This document shows positions 28,933 through 39,761 of a stretch of 64,000 nucleotides of DNA, in pieces. Numbering within the stretch: the stretch's first letter is position 1; each line of letters opens with the position of its first letter. Both the position numbers and the translations under genes were made by a program. This DNA is from Azospirillum doebereinerae. GTDB lineage: Bacteria > Pseudomonadota > Alphaproteobacteria > Azospirillales > Azospirillaceae. The DNA lies in assembly GCF_003989665.1 (NCBI RefSeq), contig NZ_RZIJ01000015.1, forward strand, positions 1 to 64,000. The letters run 5' to 3'. The notes under the pieces are model-generated. The model saw only the letters and a list, made by a program, of their open reading frames with translations. It was not told where the DNA came from and ran no database searches.

Positions 28933-29451
28933 ATGACCGGTCTCATTCGCGCCTTCAACGGCACGCTTCCCACCATCGACCCGACCGCCTTCATCGCGGA
29001 AACGGCGGTGGTGATCGGCGATGTCGTCATTGGGGCGGGCAGCGGCATCTGGTACGGCTGCACCGTGCGCGGAGACGTGAACGAAATCCGGATCGGTGCC
29101 CGCACCAACATCCAGGACGGCACCGTGATCCACGTGGCCTCCGAGGGGCAGGGCACCTACATCGGCGACGACATCACGGTCGGCCACATGGCGCTGCTGC
29201 ACGCCTGCACGCTTGAGGACGGCTGCTTCGTCGGCATGAAAGCCTGTCTCATGGACGGCGTTCATGTCGAGTCGGGGGCGATGGTCGCCGCCGGTGCCCT
29301 GGTGACTCCCGGCAAACGGGTGAAGCGGGGATTCTTGTGGGCCGGAAGTCCCGCAAGGCCGGTTCGCGAGCTTTCCGAGCGTGATCTCGGCTTTTTCCCG
29401 GTCTCCGCCCGACGCTATGTCGATTTGGCGGAAACCTACCGGAAAAGCTGA
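28933..29451 (+). CDS. Gamma-class carbonic anhydrase / YrdA-like hexapeptide-repeat protein
   Basis: The 172-residue protein is a left-handed beta-helix of hexapeptide repeats. It contains RGDVNEIRIG, TNIQDGTVIHV and VGHMALLHAC, which supply the three His that bind zinc in gamma-carbonic anhydrases and their homologues, and ends with a helical tail. Proteins of this type are cytoplasmic trimers; many show little measured anhydrase activity. The ATG at 28933 matches the usual start just ahead of the beta-helix; a further 45 in-frame codons upstream look unlike the family. The ribosome-binding site is weak. Confidence 0.88.
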   Translation: MTGLIRAFNGTLPTIDPTAFIAETAVVIGDVVIGAGSGIWYGCTVRGDVNEIRIGARTNIQDGTVIHVASEGQGTYIGDDITVGHMALLHACTLEDGCFVGMKACLMDGVHVESGAMVAAGALVTPGKRVKRGFLWAGSPARPVRELSERDLGFFPVSARRYVDLAETYRKS

Positions 29452-29505
29452 TATGGAAGAGGAGCATAGGCCCAAGGAACGAGCAGGCCAGGACGATCGG
29501 CTGAG

Positions 29506-29524
29506 GGTTCGGAACAACTCCGAA
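29506..29524. promoter_or_regulatory. Small inverted repeat upstream of the OmpA-like gene
   Basis: GTTCGGA-ACAAC-TCCGAAC is a perfect 7-bp dyad in the 188-bp gap between the anhydrase gene and the OmpA-like gene. It may be the end of one transcript or an operator for the next; no clear -35/-10 pair is seen. Confidence 0.35.
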
Positions 29525-29639
29525 CACCACATGTTGGGTCGGTGGCTGCCGCGCTTGCACGTGGGCGGATGCTTCGGTTGAACGGTTCATCCCCCGCAGG
29601 CACTCTGATGGGGAAGGGTTCTGGCAAGGGAGTGAAGAG

Positions 29640-30236
29640 ATGAAGACTTTTGTTCGCGCTGGTTTGGCCTTGGTGCCGGCCGCTGTTCTCGCCATCGGTC
29701 TGGCTGGCACCGCCAACGCCCAGGACGCCGCCCTGGTCGGCACCGGCGTCAAGTGGTGCAACCCGGTGATCGGCTGGGGTCCTTCGGACGCCCGCACCGC
29801 CAGCGGCGGCTATGTGATCCACCAGGGCAGCTACCCCTGCCCGCCGGAAGCCGCCGCTCCGGCCGTCGCCCCGGCCGGCCAGGTTCAGAACGAATACCTG
29901 GTGTTCTTCGACTGGGACAAGTCGGTGGTCACCCCGGCCGCTGACCGCGTGATCGGCGACGCCGTCGCCGCGATCAGCAAGTCGGGTGGCGCCCGCATCC
30001 ACGTCGTCGGCCACACCGACAGCTCGGGCTCGCCGGCCTACAACCAGAAGCTCTCGAACCGTCGCGCCGACGCGGTCAAGCGCGCCCTGGTTGCCAAGGG
30101 CATCCCGGCCGCCAACGTGACGACCGAAGGCAAGGGCGAGGGCCAGCTGCTGGTCCAGACCGGCCCGAACGTCCGCGAGCCGTCGAACCGTCGTGCGCAG
30201 ATCCTGCCGCGCGGCGTGAACGCCCCGTCGTCCTAA
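29640..30236 (+). CDS. OmpA-family peptidoglycan-binding outer-membrane protein
   Basis: The 198-residue precursor has a Sec signal peptide (MKTFVRAGLALVPAAVLAIG, cleavage after TANA). A short variable region with two Cys (KWCNP and YPCPP) follows, then a C-terminal OmpA/MotB-like domain (about 85-190) with VFFDWDKSVVTPAAD, HVVGHTDSSGSPAYNQKLS and NRRADAVKRAL, and a final SNRRAQI. There is no beta-barrel, so it is probably periplasmic or peripherally attached and binds peptidoglycan. GGGAGTGAAGAG precedes the ATG. Two hairpins close the transcript. Confidence 0.92.
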   Translation: MKTFVRAGLALVPAAVLAIGLAGTANAQDAALVGTGVKWCNPVIGWGPSDARTASGGYVIHQGSYPCPPEAAAPAVAPAGQVQNEYLVFFDWDKSVVTPAADRVIGDAVAAISKSGGARIHVVGHTDSSGSPAYNQKLSNRRADAVKRALVAKGIPAANVTTEGKGEGQLLVQTGPNVREPSNRRAQILPRGVNAPSS

Positions 30237-30247
30237 GACGGAGGGAA

Positions 30248-30284
30248 ACAGGGCCGGTTCCGGGGGTATCGGAGCCGGCCCTGT
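30248..30284 (+). terminator. First terminator hairpin after the OmpA-like gene
   Basis: ACAGGGCCGGTTCC (30248-30261) and GGAGCCGGCCCTGT (30271-30284) form a 14-bp stem with one G-T pair and a 9-nt loop, 11 bp after the stop, followed by CTTCC. Confidence 0.75.
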
Positions 30285-30289
30285 CTTCC

Positions 30290-30336
30290 ACAGAAAAAGG
30301 CCGCGCCCGGTTCGTCCGGGCGCGGCCTTTTTCTGT
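30290..30336. terminator. Bidirectional intrinsic terminator, 21-bp perfect stem
   Basis: The arms 30290-30310 and 30316-30336 are perfectly complementary around a TTCGT loop. The stem outer ends are A5/T5 tracts, so either strand gives a GC stem followed by U-rich RNA. It lies between the convergent OmpA-like gene and the FMN-binding protein gene and can serve both. Confidence 0.93.
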
Positions 30337-30363
30337 TTCTTGCCTTGGTGTGACGGCGTTCCG

Positions 30364-31014
30364 TCACTCCCCGTCGCGGATGGGCGTTCCGGCGACCAGC
30401 GACAGCGGCACCACACCGGCCCACACCGGGAGATCCATGTCCTCCGGATCGTCGCAGGGCGGGCCGGAACGAATCTTCGCCGAGGCCTCGGCGATGGGGA
30501 AGGCCAGCACGGCGGTCGCCTTCAACTCCTGCGCGTTGGCCGGGCGGACCTTGGCGGCGCGGCCGGGTTCGATCTTCTCGACCAGGGCGTCGAGCGCGGC
30601 GCGCTTCTCCGTCTCGTCGTCGATCAGGCGCGGACGGCCGAACAGGACCACCGACCGGTAATTGACGGAGTGGTTGAAGCCCGAGCGGGCCAGCACCCAG
30701 GCGTCGATCAGCGACACGGTGATGCAGGCCTCGCCGCCCGATTGCAGGCGGCGGATCATCCGGCTGGCCGAGGAGCCGTGGATCAGCAACTCGTCGCCGA
30801 CGCGCCAGGGAACGGTCGGAATGACCACGGGGACCGGCGAATCGGTGCCGTCGATGAAGCCGACGTGGCAGACCGGGGCCTCGTCGAGGATGGCGTGGAT
30901 GGTGGCAACGTCGTGGTTGCCGCGGTCGCCCCGCCGCACGGCGCGGGTGCGCGGGGTCTGGGCCAAGACGGAGGTGTCGTCGGTCGCCTCGAAAGGCGGG
31001 AGGGGGGCGGGCAT
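30364..31014 (-). CDS. Pyridoxamine-phosphate-oxidase-like FMN-binding protein
   Basis: The 216-residue protein has the split-barrel flavin-binding fold of the PNPOx/NimA-like group: AILDEAPVCHVGFIDG, PVVIPTVPWRVGDELLIHG, SRMIRRLQSG, then NYRSVVLFGRPRLI. Members bind FMN and often lack true PNPOx activity. The ATG at 31014 is preferred; longer in-frame extensions run into the shared regulatory region. It is divergent from a MocR/PdxR-like regulator 110 bp away. Since MocR proteins bind pyridoxal phosphate, this gene is a likely target of that regulator and may act on vitamin B6 compounds; that is inference. Confidence 0.85.
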   Translation of the reverse strand: MPAPLPPFEATDDTSVLAQTPRTRAVRRGDRGNHDVATIHAILDEAPVCHVGFIDGTDSPVPVVIPTVPWRVGDELLIHGSSASRMIRRLQSGGEACITVSLIDAWVLARSGFNHSVNYRSVVLFGRPRLIDDETEKRAALDALVEKIEPGRAAKVRPANAQELKATAVLAFPIAEASAKIRSGPPCDDPEDMDLPVWAGVVPLSLVAGTPIRDGE

Positions 31015-31064
31015 GGCCTGGCGGATCCAGCTGGGTTGCGATGCCGGAGCTTTGCGGCCAAAGT

Positions 31065-31109
31065 GGTCCGGTTGAAAGGTCCGGTTCGATCTTTTTATGG
31101 GGTCCAATT
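31065..31109. promoter_or_regulatory. Three direct repeats in the regulator/oxidase divergent region
   Basis: GGTCCGGTT occurs at 31065-31073 and 31078-31086, and a near copy, GGTCCAATT, at 31101-31109: intervals of 13 and 23 bp. They overlap a possible + strand promoter (TTGAAA 31072-31077, TATGGG 31096-31101). Direct repeats of this kind are typical operators of MocR-type regulators. Confidence 0.55.
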
Positions 31110-31124
31110 CGAAAGGCTACGCCC

Positions 31125-32609
31125 ATGGGACGCCACGCCCGTCCGGTTCTCGCCAGCCTGGGGCCGATGGCGCTCGACCGTGCCGGCGCCGAACCGCTGC
31201 ACCGGCAGCTCTACCGCGCCCTGCGCCAGATGGTGGTGGACGGTCGGCTGCGGCCGGGGGAACGGCTGCCGCCGACCCGCGCGCTCTCGGCCGAATGGGG
31301 GCTGTCGCGCAACACGGTGGTGACGGCCTACGACACGCTGCTGGCGGAAGGCTACGTCACCGGCCGGATCGGGGCCGGCACCTTCGTGGCGACCGCCCTG
31401 CCGGACCGCCCGCCGGAAGGCATGGCGCGCCGGGTCGATGCGCGGCGCGGCGTCGGGCTGTCGCGGCGCGGGATGGTGCTCGCCGATGCGCCGGCGGTGC
31501 CGCGCGACCCGCTCGTCCGGCCCTTCTCGCTGGGAACGCCGGATCTGGGCGCCTTTCCCTTCGCGCTGTGGGGCCAGCTTCTGGGGCGGAGCTGGCGGGT
31601 CGGTGGGCGCGGTCTGGCGGCCGACCCCGACCCGCTGGGCCACCCGCCGCTGCGCGAGGCGATCGCCGGCTATCTGCGGGCCGTGCGGGCGGTGCGCTGC
31701 GAGCCCGAGCAGGTGGTCATCGTGTCGGGCGCGCAGCAGGGGTTGGCGCTGGTGGCGCAGCTGCTGCTCGATCCCGGCGATTCGGCCTGGGTGGAGACCC
31801 CCGGCTGGCCGGGGAACCGTGCGGCGCTGCTGGGGGCGGGGGCGCGGCTGGTTCCGGTGCCGGTGGACGCGGAGGGGCTCGACGTGGCCGAGGGGGTGCG
31901 GCGGGGCGCCGACGCCCGGTTGGCGCTGGTCACGCCGTCGCACCAGTTTCCGCTCGGCGTCACCATGAGCCTGGGGCGGCGGCTGCAACTGCTGGATTGG
32001 GCGGCGCAGCAGGACGCCTGGATCGTCGAGGACGATTACGACAGCGAGTTCCGCTACGCCGGGCCGCCGCTGGCCGCCTTGCAGGGCTTGGACGGGGCCG
32101 GGCGGGTGGTCTATGTCGGCAGCTTCGGCAAGGTGATGTTCCCGGCGCTGCGGCTTGGCTACGTCGTGGTGCCGCCCGATCTGGTGGAGCCGGTGCGGGC
32201 GGCGCGGCGCCATTTCGACGGGGGCACCAGCGTGGTGCCGCAGGCGGCGCTGCACCGTTTCCTGACCGATGGGCATTTCGCCTCGCATCTGCGGGCGATG
32301 CGGGCGCTCTACGCCGGCAAGCGGGCGGCGATCCTCGACGCGCTGGGGCGCGGCTTCGCCGGGCTGGGGCGGGCGGAGGCGGGGGAGGCCGGGATGCACG
32401 TCCTCCTGCGCCTGCCGGACTCCGTGCCGGACCGCGTGCTGTCGGCGCGGGCGGCCGCCATCGGGCTGACGGTGCCGCCCCTGTCCAGCTATGGCGTGGA
32501 CGGGGCGGGCGGCAACGGCGTGGTGTTGGGCTTCGCCGCCCACGGCGTGGAGGCGCTGGAGCGGGCGGTGGGCGAGTTGGCGCGGCTTACCGAAGCCCAC
32601 CCACCGTGA
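31125..32609 (+). CDS. MocR/PdxR-type GntR regulator with aminotransferase-like domain
   Basis: The 494-residue protein joins an N-terminal winged helix-turn-helix of the GntR family (about 18-85: PLHRQLYRALRQMVVDGRL, LPPTRALSAEWGLSRNTVV) to a fold-type-I aminotransferase domain (about 125-490). The latter holds VSGAQQGLALVAQ, VETPGWPGNR, EDDYDSEFRY and the PLP-Lys motif YVGSFGKVMFP. MocR proteins use PLP as a co-effector rather than for catalysis. It is divergent from an FMN-binding PNPOx-like gene, its most likely target. The final 23 bp overlap the convergent glycosyltransferase-like gene. Whether it regulates B6 or an amine pathway is open. Confidence 0.9.
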   Translation: MGRHARPVLASLGPMALDRAGAEPLHRQLYRALRQMVVDGRLRPGERLPPTRALSAEWGLSRNTVVTAYDTLLAEGYVTGRIGAGTFVATALPDRPPEGMARRVDARRGVGLSRRGMVLADAPAVPRDPLVRPFSLGTPDLGAFPFALWGQLLGRSWRVGGRGLAADPDPLGHPPLREAIAGYLRAVRAVRCEPEQVVIVSGAQQGLALVAQLLLDPGDSAWVETPGWPGNRAALLGAGARLVPVPVDAEGLDVAEGVRRGADARLALVTPSHQFPLGVTMSLGRRLQLLDWAAQQDAWIVEDDYDSEFRYAGPPLAALQGLDGAGRVVYVGSFGKVMFPALRLGYVVVPPDLVEPVRAARRHFDGGTSVVPQAALHRFLTDGHFASHLRAMRALYAGKRAAILDALGRGFAGLGRAEAGEAGMHVLLRLPDSVPDRVLSARAAAIGLTVPPLSSYGVDGAGGNGVVLGFAAHGVEALERAVGELARLTEAHPP

Positions 32610-33540
32610 CGAGATCGGGTTCCCGCGCCGGGTCCGGCTCCGTCCAGGCTGGCTGGCGCAGGCTGAGCTGGTGCACCCGGTCCTCCATGTCCAGCACCGG
32701 GCGCCGCACGGAGAGGTCGGCGCGCATGGCGTCCTCGCCGGCCATGTGGACGATGCCGAGGCGGCGGTTCGGCAGGTAGTATTCGACCAGCTCGTTCCTT
32801 GCGGGGTCGAAGCGCCAGGGGCCGATGTAGTTGCACCATTCCGGCAGCAGCTCGACCGGCAGCCCGTCGAGATAGATCGCCCCGGCCATGGCGAGCTGGT
32901 CGGAGGTGAACAGCCGGCCCTTGACCAGCACCTTTTTCTGCCAGCGCTGGAACGCCGCCCAATGGGGCGCGTCGGCCTTCAGCGCGTAGGCCCCGGCGTT
33001 CAGCGTCGGGCGGGTCGCCAGCGTCCGGCTCTCCGCCGTGGTCAGCCCGGCGCGCGTGGCGTTCTTGAACAGGATGGAGCGCACCCGCGCAAAGCGCCCG
33101 AACAGCCAGTCGAGCCGCAGCTCGGTCTCCGAGAAACGGCCGAACTGGGCGACGATGGCGAAGCGGTTGAGCGCCGCGCCCCGGCGCAGCAACTCCACCG
33201 CCGCCCAATCCTGGACCCAGGCATCGGCGTCGATCCAGATGATCGTCTCGTAGCCGGGGAAGTAGTTGGGCAGATGCAGCTTGGCGAGGTTGGCCTTCAG
33301 GTGGATGCGGTTGCGCAGCCGGTGCGCCGGGATCTCCACCGGCCAGGGTGGCGTCACCACCGACAGCCCGTCGGCCGTCATCGCGGCGCGCTGGTCGTCG
33401 GTCAGCCCGGCGTCGATCACGCCGATGGGGCACTCCGCCGCCGGCTTCAGCGCGCGCAGTGAGGCGACCAGTTCGAGGATCAGCGGGCAGTACCGCGAAT
33501 CGCCACCGGTGACGATGATGAAGGAACCGAGTGGGGCCAT
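32587..33540 (-). CDS. Glycosyltransferase-like protein (family uncertain)
   Basis: The 317-residue cytoplasmic protein begins with a GT-A-like strand (GSFIIVTGGDSRYCPLI), has the DxD-like motif TIIWIDADAWVQDW near residue 110, and conserved-looking segments RPTLNAGAYALKADAP and LPEWCNYIGPW. The layout resembles glycosyltransferase family 8-like or nucleotide-diphospho-sugar transferases, but I cannot name the family. The ATG at 33540 is chosen; a TTG 63 bp further out is less likely. Its 3' end overlaps the convergent MocR gene by 23 bp. Confidence 0.7.
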   Translation of the reverse strand: MAPLGSFIIVTGGDSRYCPLILELVASLRALKPAAECPIGVIDAGLTDDQRAAMTADGLSVVTPPWPVEIPAHRLRNRIHLKANLAKLHLPNYFPGYETIIWIDADAWVQDWAAVELLRRGAALNRFAIVAQFGRFSETELRLDWLFGRFARVRSILFKNATRAGLTTAESRTLATRPTLNAGAYALKADAPHWAAFQRWQKKVLVKGRLFTSDQLAMAGAIYLDGLPVELLPEWCNYIGPWRFDPARNELVEYYLPNRRLGIVHMAGEDAMRADLSVRRPVLDMEDRVHQLSLRQPAWTEPDPAREPDLVTVGGLR

Positions 33541-33846
33541 GATCCGCGCGTCGCCGTCCAATCTTTGGAAGAGGGGCGCAGCCTGATGGTGGTACCCAGC
33601 CAAGTCAAGCCGCGTGCGGCCCCGGTCCCGGAAGGTCCGGCCTTTGTTCCAGCGGAAGGGCCGTTTCGCCCCACGCGAACGGGTGATGCGCCGGGCGCGT
33701 TTGACGTAGGTCTTGAACCCGGCCGTTCCGCCGCCAGTTTGGATTCTTCCGGCCGGTCGGGGAAACCTTCGCCCGTCTGGCTTGTTTGCGTGAGGTGTTC
33801 CCGCAACACGTGTCCCCGCAACACGCTACGTGAAAGTGCTGGACCC
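33541..33846. other. Divergent region before treS with an 11-bp direct repeat
   Basis: This 306-bp gap lies between the leftward glycosyltransferase-like gene and treS. CCCGCAACACG occurs at 33800-33810 and again at 33815-33825, ending 21 bp before the treS ATG. No good -35/-10 pair is evident. An open frame in phase with treS crosses part of the gap but has no TreS homology. Confidence 0.5.
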
Positions 33847-37167
<3,321 letters not shown>

Positions 37168-37184
37168 GGGTGGGGGCGCCGTAG

Positions 37185-37291
37185 CCCCCTCCCTAACCCT
37201 CCCCCGCTTCGCGGGAGAGGGGACTGCCGCTGCACCTTTGCAAAGTTCCCGGCCCCCTCTCCCGCGAAGCGGGGGAGGGGCGGGGAGGGGG
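37185..37291. repeat. REP/BIME-like long inverted repeat between treS and glgB
   Basis: Arms 37185-37222 and 37254-37291 are inverted copies of a 38-bp C/G-rich sequence differing only at a few central bases, separated by 31 bp. Each arm contains the small palindrome CCCGC-TTC-GCGGG (or its complement), and the spacer holds the palindrome CTTTGCAAAG. This is the layout of intergenic palindromic repeat families; it may also attenuate or stabilise the treS-glgB transcript. Confidence 0.85.
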
Positions 37292-37402
37292 CACGCGGCC
37301 TACGCTCCCCCTGGCCGATTGGCCGATGCGCCGGCGATGGTGTGACGATGCCGGCCTCTGTATGTTCACCACGGATCAAGACGAAGGGCAGGAGTTCAGC
37401 CG

Positions 37403-39658
37403 ATGGCGAGCGATATCAGCACGGACACGCGCAGGACCCGCGCCACCGATTCCCGTGATCCGGCGTTGCGGGCGGCGGCCGAGGCCATCGCGCGGGCCGA
37501 CCATGGCGATCCCTTCGCCGTTCTGGGAATGCACCAGAACGGCCCCGACGCTCCGGTCGAGCTTCGCGCCTTCGTGCCCGGCGCCCAGCGCCTGTGGGTG
37601 ATCGACAGCGCCACCGGCCAGCCGGCGGGCGAGGCGGAGCGTATGCTGGAGGACGGCTTCTTCCACGCCGTGCTGCCCGACCGCACCCAGCGTTTCCGCT
37701 ACCGGCTGCGCGCCGAATACCCGCTGGCGACCCAGGAGTTCGAGGACGCCTACCGCTTCGGCAACGTGCTGGGCGAGTTGGACGTCCATCTGCTGGCCGA
37801 AGGCACCCATCTGCGCGCCTTCGAGCGGCTGGGCGCCCACCCGCGCACCGTCGACGGGGTGGACGGCGTCGCCTTCGCGGTCTGGGCGCCCAGCGCCCGC
37901 AACGTCAGCGTCATCGGCGAATTCAACAACTGGGACGGCCGCCGGCTGCCGATGCGCCGCCGGGTCGAGGCGGGCGTCTGGGAAATCTTCGTGCCCCACG
38001 CCACCACCGGCCAACGCTACAAGTTCGAGGTGCGCGGGTCGGACGGCAACCTGCTGCCGCAGAAGGCCGACCCCTACGCCTTCCGGGCGGAGATGCGGCC
38101 CGCCACCGCCTCGGTCGTCCACGGCCTGCCCGCCTACCAGTGGCGCGACGCCGAGTGGCAGAGCCGCCGCGCCGCGACCTCCGACCGCAACGCGCCGGTG
38201 TCGATCTACGAGGTGCATCTGGGCTCCTGGGCGCGGGTGCCCGAGGAGGAGGACCGCTTCCTGACCTACCAGGAGCTGTCCGAACGCCTGATCCCCTACG
38301 TCAAGACCCTCGGCTTCACCCACATCGAACTGCTCCCGATCACCGAGCATCCCTTCGACGGCTCCTGGGGCTACCAGCCCATCGGCATGTACGCGCCGAC
38401 CAGCCGCCACGGCTCGCCGGAGGACTTCAAGGCCTTCGTGGATTCCTGCCACCGCGCCGGCATCGGCGTGCTGCTGGACTGGGTGCCGGGCCATTTCCCG
38501 ACCGACCAGCACGGGCTGGGGCTGTTCGACGGCACCCATCTCTACGAGCACGCCGACCCGCGCCAGGGCTTCCACCAGGACTGGAACACCCTGATCTACA
38601 ATTTCGGCCGGACGGAGGTGCAGAACTTCCTGCTCGGCAACGCGCTGTTCTGGCTGGACCAGTACCGGCTGGACGGGCTGCGCGTGGATGCCGTCGCGTC
38701 CATGCTCTACCTCGACTACAGCCGCAAGGAGGGGGAGTGGATCCCCAACACGTTCGGCGGGCGCGAGAACCTGGAATCCATCGCCTTCCTCAAGCGCATG
38801 AACGAGCTGGTCTACGAGCGGAACGCCGGCGCCATGACGGTGGCGGAGGAATCGACCTCCTGGCCGATGGTGTCGAAGCCGACCTATCTGGGCGGCCTGG
38901 GGTTCGGCTACAAATGGAACATGGGCTGGATGCACGACACCCTGGCCTACATGCAGAACGACCCGATCCACCGGCGCTACCATCACCACCAGATGACCTT
39001 CGGGCTGATCTATCAGTTCTCGGAGAACTTCGTCCTGCCGCTCAGCCATGACGAGGTGGTGCATGGCAAGGGCTCGCTGATCAACAAGATGCCGGGCGAC
39101 GACTGGCAGAAATTCGCCAATTTGCGCGCCTATTACGGCTTCATGTTCGCCCATCCCGGCAAGAAGCTGCTGTTCATGGGCGGCGAGTTCGCCCAGCGGC
39201 GGGAATGGAGCGAGGCCCGCAGCCTCGACTGGCACCTGCTGGAGGAGCCGCTGCACCGTGGCGTCCGCGACCTGATCCGCGACCTCAACGGGCTGTACCG
39301 CGAGCTGGCGCCGCTGCACAAGACCGACTGCGACCCGTCCGGCTTCGAGTGGATCGAGTCGAACGACAACGAGAACTCGATCTTCACCTTTCTGCGCAAG
39401 GCCGACGATCCGGACCACCTCGTCATCGCGGTGTGCAACTTCACGCCCATCCCGCGCGAAGGCTACCGCGTCGGCGTGCCGTTGCCCGGCCGCTACGTGG
39501 AACGGCTGAACACCGACGCCCCGGAATACGGCGGCAGCGGCGTCGGCAACGGCGGCGCGGTGGAGGCGGAGGAGGTGCCCTGGCACGGCCGCACCCACTC
39601 CCTGAACCTGACGGTGCCGCCGCTGGGCACCCTGATCCTGGAGCGACGCAAGGAATGA
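37403..39658 (+). CDS. glgB: 1,4-alpha-glucan branching enzyme
   Basis: The 751-residue GH13 enzyme makes alpha-1,6 branches in glycogen. An N-terminal beta-sandwich (about 30-130) is followed by a CBM48-like domain (GVAFAVWAPSARNVSVIGEFN) and the catalytic barrel with nucleophile D429 (LRVDAVASMLY), acid/base E482 (TVAEESTSWP) and D550 (PLSHDEVVHGKGS). A C-terminal beta domain ends VPPLGTLILERR. Length and domain order match long-form GlgB. GGAG lies about 10 bp ahead of the ATG. It is the second gene of the glycogen/trehalose cluster. Confidence 0.97.
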   Translation: MASDISTDTRRTRATDSRDPALRAAAEAIARADHGDPFAVLGMHQNGPDAPVELRAFVPGAQRLWVIDSATGQPAGEAERMLEDGFFHAVLPDRTQRFRYRLRAEYPLATQEFEDAYRFGNVLGELDVHLLAEGTHLRAFERLGAHPRTVDGVDGVAFAVWAPSARNVSVIGEFNNWDGRRLPMRRRVEAGVWEIFVPHATTGQRYKFEVRGSDGNLLPQKADPYAFRAEMRPATASVVHGLPAYQWRDAEWQSRRAATSDRNAPVSIYEVHLGSWARVPEEEDRFLTYQELSERLIPYVKTLGFTHIELLPITEHPFDGSWGYQPIGMYAPTSRHGSPEDFKAFVDSCHRAGIGVLLDWVPGHFPTDQHGLGLFDGTHLYEHADPRQGFHQDWNTLIYNFGRTEVQNFLLGNALFWLDQYRLDGLRVDAVASMLYLDYSRKEGEWIPNTFGGRENLESIAFLKRMNELVYERNAGAMTVAEESTSWPMVSKPTYLGGLGFGYKWNMGWMHDTLAYMQNDPIHRRYHHHQMTFGLIYQFSENFVLPLSHDEVVHGKGSLINKMPGDDWQKFANLRAYYGFMFAHPGKKLLFMGGEFAQRREWSEARSLDWHLLEEPLHRGVRDLIRDLNGLYRELAPLHKTDCDPSGFEWIESNDNENSIFTFLRKADDPDHLVIAVCNFTPIPREGYRVGVPLPGRYVERLNTDAPEYGGSGVGNGGAVEAEEVPWHGRTHSLNLTVPPLGTLILERRKE

Positions 39659-39761
39659 GCGGGTTCTAATAATAGGCGATTCCGCCAAGCGCCCTTGACG
39701 AAGGTGGGGGGAGGCTTTCTTATTGGATCCGTTGATTTCTGTGTGAGATCCCGGCCCGACG

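Noticed and set aside
29381..29581. 66-codon + strand frame overlapping the end of the carbonic anhydrase gene
   Set aside because: No ribosome-binding site, no motif, and out of frame with a well-supported gene.
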